64,000 nucleotides of DNA from Saururus chinensis (GCA_035235625.1 CP141149.1:27769753-27833752), one strand, 5' to 3'; shown: positions 25,470 through 38,890, counted from the stretch's first letter. A program made the numbers and translations. The notes: generated by a model from the letters alone, not told the origin.

Positions 25470-28400
25470 TAACCATCACTACACTTAAGCTGGACATAGA
25501 GATATAGTTCACTCATACTTTAACATGACATGCGAAAGCATACATGTCCATTTTCATGCTTTAAACTTGTTGAAATCCTAAGTAAAATGGAGAATCACCC
25601 TACATGAATTTAGGATAAGAAAGACAACATGCTAAAATCTATTAACATGTAAGCAATTTCATACTAGAACAACATCATAGCTTCCAAGATAAATTCATGT
25701 ATTCACAACAACATTTTCAAATAAAATAGCTCCTCATAATTATAATAAATGAGGTTTAAGAAGAAGAACATGTTCACTAAATACACAAAATGGCAACACT
25801 GCCATTAGGCCGTTCGATTGGCCAGATGGCCATTCAAATGCCTAACCTTTTGAACGCCTGGCCATTCGAACGCCTACAGGACCGTTCATGAATAATTAAA
25901 TCTTGTTTGTCTAGTATTTTTGGGTATTTTTTATTTGATTTTTGTGAGGTTGAAGACAAACTACAAATTGGGCATAAAGTGAACTGTTAAGGGCATTCGA
26001 ACGACCTACCATTTGAATGACCTATTTGGTTGATCGAACGGCCTGGCATTCAAATGGCCCAACATGGTGTTCAAACGGCCAAATGGCAGTTTTTTGCCAT
26101 TCTTGTACATTTAGGCCATTTTTTATTCTCTCTCCGTGAATCTAATTGCTTATGATTATAATGAGTTATTATTACCTATAAATGCTTTTGTAATTGTATG
26201 AAGACCATCCTGGAATTTATGACTTAGCTCAAGCATGATTTAAGTATGCTTGTTTAATTTCAACATGATATTCTACTTGTCTTATATTCATATTAGATAA
26301 CTATTTCATGATTTCTTGATGATTACATTAGGCTTAATCATGATGATGTGAATATATGCTTGCACATGTTTTGTTAATTTTAGGTTAAACATGTCTTTCA
26401 TGTTTTAGCTTAAGTATGACTATGTTTATCCTTGTCTAGGTCTAGCATGATGTTATACTTGTCTTAAACTTGCATTTCAATGTTTCAATCATACTTACTC
26501 CTTGATTCTAGTAAGGTAGGGCTATGATAACATTATGGATGCATATATATACAACCTTGATTGTAGTTTGTTCATGTTTCACATGTTTTAGTTTAGAGTT
26601 GAACATTTTCACTTATATTACACTATTGTGTAGAGTTCTATGAGATTATTGAACACAAATGGATCATTTTTCATGCACATGGGGACTGAGTTGAGCATGT
26701 TTACTTATACTTAGACTCATTTGGAACATGCTCGCGTATGTATCACATGGCATGCATCGTGAAAATAATTTATAAACAAGGATTAATTGTGATTATCCAT
26801 GCTTAACTAATTGGATGAAATTAGATGACATTAGATGTCAGATTGAATCGTTCGAAGGCTTATCGAATTGGTTTTGAGTCCAAAAGGACATGATTTTGTT
26901 TTGAGTTTAGTCTTGATGAGCAATTGTGCTTGAGACTTGGTACCTCCCCGGGTTGAGATGAGTTAATTGCGGTATGAGTTTATTTGATGAGTTATATTGA
27001 CCCTGAAAATCTAGTATGGTATGTCCATATGTACCGGCTTACCATGTGCTATAGGTTTCTTTTATAGAAATTGGATTTTCCCCCACAAGAGATTGTCCTC
27101 GGTAAGCATAATGTTATAGGTTTCCTTTGTAGAAATCGGACATTCCCAACCAGGTTTGTCCTTGGCGAGCATATTGTTCTAGTTTTACTTTGTAGAATTT
27201 GGATCTTCCTTTTTAGGATTGTCCACGGTGAGCATAGGGGTAACTTCCCAAATGCTCTAGTTTTCCTTTGTGGAATTTGGACCTTCCTTTTTATGATTGT
27301 AATTGGTGAGCAGAGGGGTAACTTCCCCAACGCCCTAGTTTTCCTTTGTGAAATTTGAACCTTCTCCGCAAGGGATTGTCCTTGGCAGGTGGAATAATTA
27401 TTTTTTTCAATTATGAGACATTCACCATCAATAGTTTACATGTATAATGATTATGATGCTCATTTCACATGTTGTATAAGAAGAATGAAACTTATGTCAC
27501 ACATGTGGATATGGTATGAATTAGCATGATATGTAGGATAGTGTGTTTGAGACATTTGATTCGCAAGGTAAATGTTTTTCATTAGAAATAAATATGTATG
27601 ATATGTTTATGTTGAAAAGTTATTTATGCAAGATGAGATAATATGGGTTATAGCATGATATGCAGGTAGCATGGTTATGTGATGAGGAGATATGTTAGAT
27701 ATAACATAATATGCAGGCAACATAAATATGTGATGATGTGATATGTTATATAGTATGATATACAGGTGACATGAAAATGTGTTGATAAGATATTCTACAC
27801 ATAGCATGATATGCAAGTGGTATAAATATGCATTGATGAGATGTGTTGTAAATAGCATGACGTGCATGTGGCATGAGTAGATGCTTATTGATTGTAAATT
27901 ATGACATGAATGCACAGGTTTGTGTGGATATCCCATGATGAATGAGTATTGTGGTTGATTATGTGATTATGCTTGTGTTGTCATATTTGGATTTACTTTC
28001 CGTATTTTAAAACCCTTGTTGAGCATGTGGTTCACCCCTCTTTGTTGTGGTTTGTTTTGGGGTTGCATGTCATGCCATGCAAATGTTCCTGATGGGCTCT
28101 ATGTGGAGCGTGTGACCTGCTATGATCCTTAGGTGGGGTTGCTCAGAGATTATGGGTTTTATGATTATTTTTTTATAGCATGTTGTGTTGAAACTTTTAT
28201 ATACTTGATTATACTTCACACTATTTTAGCAAATGTTGGCTTAGACTTTTACTAACTATTTGGGGCTTCGACTTATACTTTAGCCATGTGTGGGCTGCTT
28301 AAGACTAAGTTTGTGGGTATGTGTGTGGACTAATGTTTAATTAGTAGTCTTTTATTGCTCATTTTGCTTTTGTACAAAAGGTGCATGCACAACTTTGTAG

Positions 28401-28516
28401 TGATTTACCCAAGGATGGGTTAAGTTTCGCAATTCGATAGTAATTTGTCTTGTCGTGTGCTGTTTCCTCCTTGGACTGGGTTCGGCTCGAGGAATAGCGT
28501 GTGCCGGGGCGTGACT
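25470..28516 (+). mobile_element. Partial LTR-like element 'D' (sense orientation), truncated at the left
   Basis: From about 25800 the order of motifs follows element A: the CGTTCGATTGGCC/GTTCGAACGGCC cluster, TCCCCGGGTTGAG, a degenerate repeat array with GATATGCAGGTAGCATG units (27650-27870), CACCCCTCTTTGTTGTGG and TTTTGGGGTTGCATG, and the right end GGGGCGTGAC at 28506-28515. The left end is not a clean TGTAAGG terminus, and the first 300 bases look antisense like C, so D may be a rearranged or inverted partner of C. The right end abuts the copia RNase H fragment. Confidence 0.6.
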
Positions 28517-29060
28517 CCTTGAAGTATGCATTGTACTATACTAGATATTTAGTTGTACTTAAGAACTACACTAATGCAAAGTGGATATCTAATTCAAATG
28601 ATTCAAAGTCTAAAGTTGATATATCTTTATTATTTGGAGTGCACTATTATCATAGAAATCTCGCAAACAAAACATGCATTGCAAGATCCGTTATGAAATT
28701 TGAATTACTACACTAAATATAACATGCAAAGAAGCTGAGTAGCTTCGTTATTTCTTAGAAGATATTCTAATGTGGCCAAAGCATGTGCCTCCCATTTTCA
28801 TCAATTGTATTGGGATGGCACAAAGTAATTTATATAATAGTAAGTCTGAACATATTTATCATAGGCATAACACCAAAAAACAACTTCTCTTTATATGTGG
28901 AATTGTTTTCATGTGTATGCACGGTCAAAAGTTAGTAATGAGGATATGCTTACTAAAGGTTTGACTAAATATCAAGTGAATTGTTCATTGAGGGGAAAAA
29001 GTTAGAAGCTTATGAATTAATAGTTACCACAATGGCTACCCAACATAATTTATTGGAGAT
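28517..29060 (+). pseudogene. Ty1/copia RNase H fragment (right half of the split element)
   Basis: The reading LKYALYYTRYLVVLKNYTNA continues with KWISNSNDSK, the start of copia RNase H (family: LRYALHYTGYPAVLEGYSDA...WISDS). CIARSVMKFEL matches the CIARSTMESEF block, and MLTKGLTKYQV near 28945 matches DPLTKGL. Frames break several times. The first conserved Asp of the family (DA-NW) is Asn here. It continues the fragment at 13374-13775 and fixes the original element's orientation as plus. Confidence 0.85.
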
Positions 29061-29939
29061 CTCATTATCTAGGTTTAGAGAGACAACTAAATTGTGGGAG
29101 ATCAAGGAAAATCACTACAGAGGTAAAATCATGTAACCATTCATATGATAAAATAGTGATGCCTACAACGGAATCAAGGTAAGTTAACCTTTTAATGGTT
29201 CTTATATATTAAATATATTCAAGTAGGGCATAGCAAGATATTCTTAATAAGAATCACCTATACGAGTGTGAATGACCACTTCTATAAGGATTATTAGGTT
29301 GTATCCTCGAGAACCTACGATTGCCATTTTTTTTGTTCTCTGTTCTGTGATAGATTTGCGCGGCGACCAGTCATCACCACTGGGTGAAGCCCGAGGATTG
29401 ACTAGATTGCCAAGATCCGGCGATTACGGAGACTCTGGCTCTGCAGTCGATCCTTGGACGCCTCCGCATTGCCCAGAGCTGAGTCTCTTTTTTTATCTGA
29501 CCATTGCCAGTGTGGCGGTCCGCCGCCATGGCCTGGTGATGGGCCATGACTAACCAAATTGTTGTCGTCTGGCGAATTCGGTGGCTTTGATTTTGTCTCT
29601 TGCTGACGACTACTCTCCGCCGCACAACTACTCTTTCAATCTGGATGCAACCCGCAAGCTGTGTCTAGTGCTTGTTGCCGGAGAAAAAGAGGAAGAAGAA
29701 GAGAGGAAAAGGTGCACATATCTCCCCTTCCATTGACCGACTGGCATATGCATCTATGACCAAATGTCGATAGATAGTGGCTGGCTAACTGCCGATGGTT
29801 GACCTGTAGGTGATGGACGACAAGCAAGAAGTGGCTTGCCTAACTCCTTTGCTACCCATCCATCAAACTTAATCAATTTAAAACAACTACGCTAATATTA
29901 TTGCAGAACTGTGTTTATTTAACAATCCTACCTCAAGTG
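29061..29939. other. Repeat-derived DNA without a recognisable gene
   Basis: The stretch follows the copia RNase H remnant and may include its decayed 3' LTR (GTGGGAGATCAAGG at about 29094 resembles the purine-rich region before a copia LTR). From about 29280 it becomes more GC-rich without a supported reading frame. No ends could be assigned. Confidence 0.4.
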
Positions 29940-30467
29940 TCCGGTTGTTGTCGCTCCTCTCCGACTATGTCACCGGCTGCCTTCGTTAGAAAATTCTATT
30001 GGTGGCTCCTCCTCCTTCACCCCTTAAATCTTTTCCCATCCGGGCCCCCTCCTTGGAAGCCCTAAATAGCCCTTTTATAAGAATGGGGATTAGGAACCGT
30101 AATCCCCTTAAAAGTTAGTCCAAACTTCCCCACTTAGGTAGCCTAATTTGGGCCTCTAAAAATTACTTTGTGTTGTTTTAATTGATCGGGCCCGTATAGT
30201 GACTTAAACGTACAATTCATACCTCCAATTCGGGTAAACGGACCATGTACATTATGCTTTCTCTCTCATCCGAACTTTGATTCTTGCATTCTTTGTAGCA
30301 TTTTCAAACTCTTTCTGTCAACTTTCAATCCATATAGGTCACAACCACCAATTCCAAACATTGAGTATGTTACTCTCACGAGAAGGTCAAGGGGTCAAAT
30401 ATCCTATTTTCCACATGGTCAACTTTGGGAATTTATAAAATTCCTGAATATTACATAGGGTGTTACA
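29940..30467 (-). mobile_element. Fragment 'E' of a G-like solo LTR
   Basis: The segment 30220-30467 (AATTCGGGTAAACGGACC, CTCATCCGAACTTTGATTC, CAAATATCCTATTTTCCACA, AATATTACAT) aligns by eye with element G at 18395-18640. It ends in GGTGTTACA, a terminus of the family. A possible start was not found, and the G-like minisatellites are missing. Confidence 0.6.
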
Positions 30468-30825
30468 TGTGTAATGTTGAATTTAGTTGTGTGTGTCATT
30501 GGATTAAAATCTGATGGCACCCGAGCTCACATAGTCGCACATGAGCTTTTGATAATATAAATGGGCCTCTAATATCCATGTTAAAAATACAATATTGATG
30601 AAGATCCAAAGGCGTGCAATGCTTGGGCTTATGGTTGTACATGAGCTTAGGCTCATATAAGCAAGACTCTAATATCCATGTTAAAATACAAAATTGATGA
30701 ACACACAAAGTAATCGTATTAATGTTCAATGATATAATAACTTGTTATTAAATATTTTACATAGGTCTCCTTGTATGGGACCCGTCAAGTGATCCGACTT
30801 GCGTGTTTTGAGACAAGGGGCGGTA
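30468..30825. other. Spacer between fragment E and the foldback-like element
   Basis: AT-rich, no gene seen. A block around TCTAATATCCATGTTAAAA occurs twice (about 30570 and 30668), an imperfect duplication of about 98 bp. Confidence 0.5.
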
Positions 30826-31154
30826 GAGGAATTGACCAAAGTAGACTCCTACTTTGGTCAACTAACTGAAATGTAAGCAAGTATTTACTATTTACCAAAG
30901 TAGACTTGCTCACGTGGGAACTTGCAAGTGTGTGAAGGCTTTTAACTAAACTACCCTCTCCTTCATCATATGACAACCCGATGGAAAAAATTATCTACAA
31001 CAGTCGATCAATCCAGGAAAATGTCTTTTTCTCCGGTGTGACTTCATCCTGCAATGGTTTTATCTCCAGTAAGGCTTCCTACCTGGGTTGGTTCATCTTC
31101 TTAAAGTTACTTTTGTTTGCCCAGTTGTTTCCTTCTTCACGACTCTTCTCTGGC
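30826..31154 (+). repeat. Left TIR of element I
   Basis: About 329 bp, inverted copy at 50193-50520. Shared landmarks include TAGACTTGCTCACGTGGGAA, CTTCATCATATGACAACCCG, CCTACCTGGGTTGGTTCATC and TTTGTTTGCCCAGTTGTTTC. By eye identity is high, with scattered substitutions and small indels. Confidence 0.88.
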
Positions 31155-34100
31155 ACGTCTCAACGCCCAGTTCCGTATATTCCTTCGACGAAGAAGATTG
31201 ATTCATGTTATTTGGGATGATGAGAAATGTGTTTCTAAATGAAAAATGGTATTTTGGGTTGGATATATATTGTTCATTACGTAGTTTCTGCTAGTAAAAT
31301 TTATGGGTAACTGGAAAATTGAAAACAGGAAACTGGAAATTTGGAAGACAGGATAACTGAAAATTTGGAAAAGTAGAAAACTGGATTGCTGATATGATAC
31401 GAGAAGAGCATGGAAAGGGAGACACAAACTTTGTTGTGTGTTTGGGACATACATTGGGAAAGAGACAAGCCCCTTCAACAAAGAAGAAAAAAACAAAAAC
31501 TCCTTGAAATATGATACATATTTAGAGAAAAATATATTTTTGTGGATATGAAAGGTGTACAAGGACAATTTTTTTTTAATATTACGTTTTTGCATGAGGT
31601 TATCATGTTTTTGTTCAGGTTTCCAGTAGACTTTTATAGTTTTCAATTTGCCAATTTCCTAGTTTGCCGTTTTCCAGTTGCTCATTTTCAATTTTCCAGT
31701 TCCCAACTTTCAGTTTGCCAGCTACCAATTTTACCATTCGGATGTATACTAGGTCCAGGTTGCATCTCATTATTGTTAATATGGTTTTCTCTAAATTTTC
31801 CTAGCTTGCTGTTTTCCAGTTGTTTGTTTTTAGTTTTTCAATTCCCAGCTTTTCGTTTTTCAGTTGCCAGTTTTCTAGTTTGGATGTATACAAGGTCCAA
31901 GTTACATCCCATTATGTTAGTATAATTTTCTCTAAATTTCTCATTTGTGTGATAGAAAATAGAAAAGAACAAGAACTAAAGCATAAATAGAACTTAATTT
32001 TTTGAATTAATCTTTGTCATAAAACTCGGTTCAATGTTTTTTAATTATGTTCATATGGATATTGTATTCGAATTAAGTTGTATTAAAAATACTAATACAA
32101 CAAATTCAGTTCTTGTTCTTTTCCATTTTCTATTACGACCAAACTAGGAGTCTCGCAACATGAAGTAGTAAAATTTACTTTAGGTTTTAAAATTTGTAAC
32201 TTGTAAATAACCAGTTATCCAGTTTTATAGTTAATCTTTTTTTTTCATAAAAAAACTATGAACTGTCAACTAAATAACTATCAATCAGATAACTTTAAAG
32301 TAGATAAATGTCAATTGAATCGTGTGAAGCTGAGATACATAGTAATGCTTTTACAAATACTACTTGTGCATGACTGCAAGGATGCATTGGATAAATAGAT
32401 TACATTTAAACATGAACATGGCAAGCTACCAGAGTTAGAGCAATGGGCAGCCCAGTTTGCTTCATCTTCTCTGCTTCTTTTCTCTAGGTCTTCACATCTT
32501 CCAGCTCCAAAGACCTATTAGTTTATTTCCCTTCCACCAAGTAGATTGCTTTAAGTTATTTCAGATGATGAAAAAGGTGTTATCCGATGAAAATGTTATT
32601 TTTGGTTGGTTATATTTTGGACATTACGTAGTTTTTGCCAGGATGATTTTCTGGGTAGTTGGGAAATTGGAAACTGGAACATTGGAACACTAGATCATTG
32701 AAATACTAGAAAAGTAGAAAACTGGATTACTGATATGATATGAGAAGAGTATGGAAAGGGACATAAAAGGTTTGTTGTGTGTTTGGGGAGTCCATTGGGA
32801 TAAAAGTGGTAGAAAATATAATTTTGACAATGTGGAAACATAACTAATTTAATCACCTTTCAAGTTTCTCCTTTCAGTTTTTCAGGATTTACATTTTCTA
32901 GTTTTTTAGTTTTCTAGTTTTCCAGTTTAACAGTATGTCAATTTTCCAGTTTGATAGTATGTCAGTTTTCCAATTTTCCCTCTAACACATGGATTATTCT
33001 AGTCGATGCAGACATATATATAGGGTTCCTCCCATTTTTTTCTTATGTTGTGAACTATGGTTTTTCCTCACACCATTCCCGAAATTGCTCATTTGTGTCA
33101 AAATATGAGATAATTCTTTTAGAAAAAAAATAATAAATATGTGAGTAAATAAGACAATAGTAATCTAACAATAATTCCCCAATTATCATCGCTTAGGTTC
33201 CCTACTACATCTCTAGAATTTGACGTATCACTGCCAAATTTAGATCTATTGTCATCCCACTTCCTAATCAAGCTTCATCCTGCCCACCCTTCATCAATCT
33301 TCAACACATGGCATCCTTGATTTATTAGGCTCGCTTCTCCTATTTCGGAAGGGCATTGTCATCCTTTGAAAAAAAAGGATTCAACATCTCTATTAATTAT
33401 GACTTCAATTAAGTGATATGAAAAGAAAACATATGATGAGTGACTAAGTCATCCTATCATGCACAACATATAAATTCATACCATAAAAGTTTTTTTTTAT
33501 CAATAACCGGTAAGCTATTAACTTCCTTAGCTAGCGCACATCCTCACCTATGAAGTCAAAAGCATAACGGTGTGACAAATACCACATGTATAAGCACCAC
33601 AAACTCCACAGTCATCACAATTAAAATTTGACATTCTCATATATGAAACACAACCAAAATTCAATGATTATTGTTAACATGGAGTGTGAAGTGATGAGCT
33701 CAAAATTATGAAAATGGCGTTCCATTCACACTCAACAAGCTCTTCAATGATTTTAGAACTGTTAGCTTGCCATGTTCATGTTTAAATGTAATCCATTTAT
33801 CCAATGCATCCTTACAGTCATGCACATGTAGTATTTGCAAACACATTACTATGTACCTCAGCTTCACAATATTCAATTGACACTTATCCACTTCATAGTT
33901 ATCATATTGATAGTTATTTAGTTAAAAGTTCATAGTTTTTTGTATGAAAAAAAAAGACTTATCAGAAAATAAATTGAGTGGAATGTATGGTCCTTAACCC
34001 AATGAGTAAATTTACTAGTTAACTATAAAATTGGATAACTGGTCATTTGCAAGTTACAAATTTTAATACCTAAAGTAAATTTTCTTGCTTCATGTTGCGA

Positions 34101-34743
34101 GACTCCTAGTTTTGTCATATAACCAAAATGTGGGGAAGTTTCAAATATTTACCTAACTACACTTATCAATGTGAGAATTGAATCTTATATTCACTTGTTG
34201 TTAGTGGGGTACTCACATTGGACTCGATGGATGTTTTTGTGAATTAGGGTCGATGATTAAATTAGTTATTTTTTGTGATAGCATATAACTCTTGTTTCAT
34301 ATCCTATAGATGTAACATTTTTAAAAAACTGGAAAACTATAAAACTGAATAACTATAAAATTGAAAAACCGGATAATTGAAAACTAGATAATTTTGGAAA
34401 CAATATATGAACAAAAACCCTAAAAAGGCCTAAATTAGCTTCACAACATAGGAAGAAAAATGGGAGGAACCCTATATATATATGCCTGCATCGACTAGAA
34501 TAATCCATGTGTTAAAGGGAAAACAAGAAAACCGACATACTGTCAAACTGGAAAATTGGAAAACTAAAAAACTAGAAAACGTAAATCCTGGAAAATTGAA
34601 GACCCAAATAAAAGAAACAGAGGAGATGAAGCAAACTGGAAAAAAAAAATATGAGGAAGAAGAACCCACCCACGAGGAGGAAAAATTACTGCGAGATGAA
34701 GTCTTACAGGAGAAGAAGAAGAAATCTTTTTCCTGGGTTGATC
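31155..34743. repeat. Interior of element I: CCAGTTTTCC words and inverted repeats
   Basis: Words of the type CCAGTTTTCCAGTT or AACTGGAAAATTGG fill 31300-31390, 31625-31870, 32650-32720, 32870-32980 and 34330-34580. The block GGATTATTCTAGTCGATGCA at about 32990 is repeated in inverse orientation at about 34490, and TGTGCATGACTGCAAGGATG (32365) is inverted near 33820. A direct duplication links 31205-31400 and 32560-32760 (GTTATTTTTGGTTGG, ATTACGTAGTTT). No gene is supported; the open frames here are by-products of the low-complexity words. Confidence 0.75.
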
Positions 34744-35369
34744 TGTCACGCCCCGGCGATGCCCGACCCGAGCCGAACCCGGTCCAGGGGCCGGTCAAGC
34801 GCGCGGGGGCGACGAAGTGAAAATTGAGAAATGATCTAGCGGAAGACTTAACCCTAACCACGGGCGATTACAGCAACACGGAGTGCGCATAATCCTTTGA
34901 GCAAGAGTAAATAAAAGGGAAGAAAAAGGTGTTGCTTATCACAAAGTAAACAACAATCTCAAACCCACAAACTTAGTTAAGTAAAGCCCACACCGGCTCA
35001 AAATAAGTCATAATCATCACAACTGTAGTATATGACAAATCCAAAACAAGAACCCTACACAAAGGTTCGAACATAAAGCATGAAACAAACGCAGGTAAGT
35101 CACTCAACGATCTCCATCATCACACCCAAGCTACCTTTGACCTTTCCTCAAAGAGGCAATCCTGTCCGTCTGCGTGTCGCACCACGCAGCCCCAAATCAA
35201 AACACAAAAGAGGGGTGAGTTTTAACACTCAGCAATGGTTTTAATATCACTGTCAACGTAGAAAATACGATAGCTTAGAAATGAGATCGTTCAGATCAAA
35301 GATTTACATGGTGCATCACTTTCTGATCACACATTCATATCACCTAACACTGCATCATAATGCATAATT

Positions 35370-35708
35370 CAACCTACATGGATGTATCTCTAGCATACAT
35401 ATTCCCATATGCATTCACATCATACCAATCCCGCATGGATGTATCTCTAACATACATATTCCACATGCATAATAGCATCACAACCTGCATGGATGTATCT
35501 CTAACATACATATTCCCACATGCATAATAGCATCACAACCTGCATGGATGTATCTCTAACATACATATCCCACATGCATAATATCATCACAACCTGCATG
35601 GATGTATCTCTAACATACATATCCCACATGCATAATATCATCACAACCTGCATGGATGTATCTCTAACATACATATCCCACATGCATAATATCATCACAA
35701 CCTGCATT
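35370..35708. repeat. Minisatellite of element B, left part
   Basis: About five to six units of about 58 bp contain CATGGATGTATCTCTAACAT followed by ACATATTCCCACATGCATAA. Element F inserted inside this array (GATGT duplication), and it continues at 40553-40715. It is the reverse complement of the array in element A. Confidence 0.93.
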
Positions 35709-37609
35709 GATGTTGTAAGGTCCCTGATTTTTCTACGATTTTTTGGGATTTTTCTGGTCATTTTCGGCAGGGTAATGTGACGTTTCAGCGTATGGGTATT
35801 TGTGTCTTTTTCCCATATTTATACCCGTAGAGTCGGGTGTGGGGCTTAGTCGCGGGCCACGGGCCTCGCTGCGCGCTTACGGCGCGAAGTTTGGAGCTAT
35901 AGCGCGTAACCAGTGAGTTAACGCGCATTGGGGACATAGATGTAAAAATAAAAAAGGTGAATAGTAAAATCACGGCTTAAAAAGCCATCTCCAGTAAGTT
36001 TCGTTCCAGAAACTTACAGAAGAAATTTCACGTCCAGAGAGGAGAAGAGAAAACCCGAGGGCATATCCGGTCGCTCCGTTCTCCCTCCTCCGTCGTCGGA
36101 TTCCGTTGATTCTTGTCAGGATCCGCTTTGCCTCACCGCCACGAGTCCGTAGGTACCGGCCATGACCGCCGCCACGGCCTCTTCGCTCCTCCACGAGGTA
36201 CCGAACCTTTTTTCGGGTTTTTCTCTCCTTCAATCCCGTTTTTGCACTATGGGTGTACGATTTTGACATCGTTTGCGGCCGCTCTCAACTAGACTTATGT
36301 TTAGTTGGCCGCTAGGAACCCATAGACACTGGCTGGAGCCGCCGCCATGCTTTCTTCGCTCCGTGGTGAGCTACCGATCTTTTGGTCGGGTTTTTATTAC
36401 TATTCACATCTCACTGTCCGTGGGATGTTTTGGACGCCGGTGTGTTTTCGGTCGTCGTCCGGCCATCGGATGGACTCTATCCAGCCTACCTCGACCCAGT
36501 GTCGGTAGGGGGTTGCCGTTTCCGACCCCGCCTCGCCCCTATTGCCTTGCTCCGCCCGATTAGACGCTTTGGGTGCGTCTCGGGTCGTTGCCATTGGCGA
36601 GTTATGGGCCATTTGGCCGTCGTGGGCTCTGCCCCGGCTCGGCGACAGTGAGGGTCAGCCCCACTTGGCCCGATTATATACTCCGCCCGGAATGGGCTGC
36701 TTGTCATGGCCTTATACCGTGCGAGATGCATAGCCGCCCGCACCATGGGTATTGGTTGTGGGTGGCGATCGGCGATGTCGCCGCTTTGATTGGCCATAGC
36801 TAAGGGCCTTAGCCCTGTTGGCTTTTGTGGGCCTTGAGCCGTCTCCGTTCAGCCCTCTTCCCCCGCCCTTTTGGGCCGCGTGTGCATGTGGCCACGCGTG
36901 TACTTCTGGGTTTAGGCGCCGCATTCGTGCCGCCTAACCATCGGTTGGCTTTGCCACCGAGTGGAGTTGACCACTAGAGCTGTCCTCCACCTCTCCTTTG
37001 ATTCTCGAGCATTGCCCCACGCTCTCCGCCCTTATGTGGGCCTTTGTTGACCGGAATCGTTGCCGTTGGGTGCTGTCCATGGCCAATTTCGACGTCTTTG
37101 TGGCCGATTGAGCACGTTTTAGCCAGCGGCCGATTTTCAGTGTACACCATCGACTTTGGGTTGCACCGCCACTTAGGTTGGCATGAGATTTCTCCCGGCC
37201 GCCCTGGTGTGCCGCCGTGGATCGCGGGTTTTACCGCTTTGAGTTCTAACACTCTGTTTGGCCGTGATAGTTCCGGCGCATCCTAAAATCCTCGGGACAG
37301 CAGCTCTCTCAGCCAGGCAACGGTTTGACCGCCAACTCCGCCGCCGACGCCGCCACCGTCGTGTGCTCGCCATCGAACGCCATGATTACGAGGTAGGGGA
37401 GCTTTGAACTCGTAAATTCATGAAGCATGCTTTGAATGAGTAGCAGCATGCTAGGATTGTATGATTCCATGCTTGGATGTTAAGTAACGATCCGATTGCA
37501 TGATGTGCGTGTAAGCATGATTGTATGGTATGATTGATATGCATGAGATGTATGCATGTTTTATGGATGTGGATTATGTATGCGCTGGCGATGGCTAGCA
37601 AATATGTCA

Positions 37610-37930
37610 GTATGCTATGTATGGGTTATGCACGTGCTAGTGATGGCTAGCGTGCATGTTTGAAGTATGTATGAATGTGTGTGTGCACGTGCTAGAGATG
37701 ACTAGCGTGTACGTTGGATGTATGCATGTGCTAGTGATGGCTAGCGTGCATGTTTGACGTGTGGATGCATGTGCTAGTGATGGCTAGCGTGCATGTTTGA
37801 CGTGTGGATGCATGTGCTAGTGATGGCTAGCGTGCATGTTTGACGTGTGGATGCATGTGCTAGTGATGGCTAGCGTGCATGTTTGACGTGTGTATGCATG
37901 TGCTAGTGATGGCTAGTGTGCATGTTTGTA
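37610..37930. repeat. Minisatellite 1 of F, 43-bp unit
   Basis: Four nearly identical 43-bp units (GATGCATGTGCTAGTGATGG, CTAGCGTGCATGTTTGACGT, GTG) with degenerate units on both sides. CTAG palindromes recur in each unit. Confidence 0.95.
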
Positions 37931-38639
37931 TGTTATGTATGTATGGCCGTATGTGTATGTTATACGTATGTGTGAGACATACGTATGTATGATGACTATG
38001 TGGGCAGAAGTATGGGCGATGGACAAGAAGAGGTGACGTGCTCTGTCTGAATTTGGATGCGGTTGTGTAAGCGTATGACAGAGGATATGAGTATGACGGG
38101 CAAGGATTAGAATGGTTTGGTTTGGGGTGGATCGTATGTTGGGCGTTTGGCAGACAGTAAGAGTGTTCATAATTGTACAAGCATAACGTACAGATTATGA
38201 AGTGAAAAATAAGTATAATAAGTGAGATATAAGTAAGAGGGCGACAACTGGGTTGGCTCTGAGGAGCGTTATTTGAGGATGTCAGTGTAAGAGGTTTTGG
38301 CCATAAGATGGACGGCGAAGTGTAAGACTGTAAGGGTTTGTTGTACGGTGAGTTTTGTCCATGATGTGGACGGGTAAGTGAAGTCTGCTGCCTTGACGAA
38401 CTGGGGTTTCGATCGGGCTCAGCTTCGGTTTGACCAGTCGAGGACTGTGAGTTGTGTGGCATAATTGTACCGCATAATATATTTAATTCAAACTTGAATT
38501 ATAAGCACAGCTAATGATAGCGTTGTGAGTTTGAGACCTGAGGGTTCGACGGATTAAGTTCCGTGTTGAGCTGGCCGCTGATGAGTTGGCCGAGCGTTTA
38601 TCATGTCTTGCCATGGTGTTTATCCTGCGGGATGTTGTC

Positions 38640-38890
38640 TGTGTGCTATATAGAGCACCGGACGTCTGATGCTCTGCTGAGAGTGACGTCGTTTTGATTT
38701 GGTCTGCGTGCTGTATAAGCCCAGACGTTTGATGCTCTGTTGAGAGCGATGTACGTTTCTGACTTTGTCTGTGTGCTGTATGAAGCCCAGACGCCTGATG
38801 CTCTGCTGAGAGCGACGTATGTTTCTGATTTGGTCTGTGTGCTGTGTATGCCCAGACGTTTGATGCTCTGTTGAGAGCGTTGTATGATTT
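38640..38890. repeat. Minisatellite 2 of F, about 60-65-bp unit
   Basis: Four units each contain TCTGTGTGCTGTATGAAGCC, CAGACGCCTGATGCTCTGCT and GAGAGCGACGTA, with point changes. Confidence 0.92.

Noticed and set aside
31203..31925. Open frames of 147 and 127 codons in element I
   Set aside because: They are produced by CCAGTTTTCC/AACTGGAAAA words; both strands are open and composition is extreme.
35370..35708. CRISPR-like regular repeats
   Set aside because: Unit and spacer are equally conserved, so it is a plain tandem minisatellite in a plant transposon.
36273..36924. Several open frames on both strands in a GC-rich block
   Set aside because: High GC reduces stop codons by chance; frames overlap on both strands inside element F without family motifs.
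37860..38462. 200-codon open frame on the minus strand
   Set aside because: It starts in minisatellite 1 of element F and continues into low-complexity DNA; no recognisable domain.
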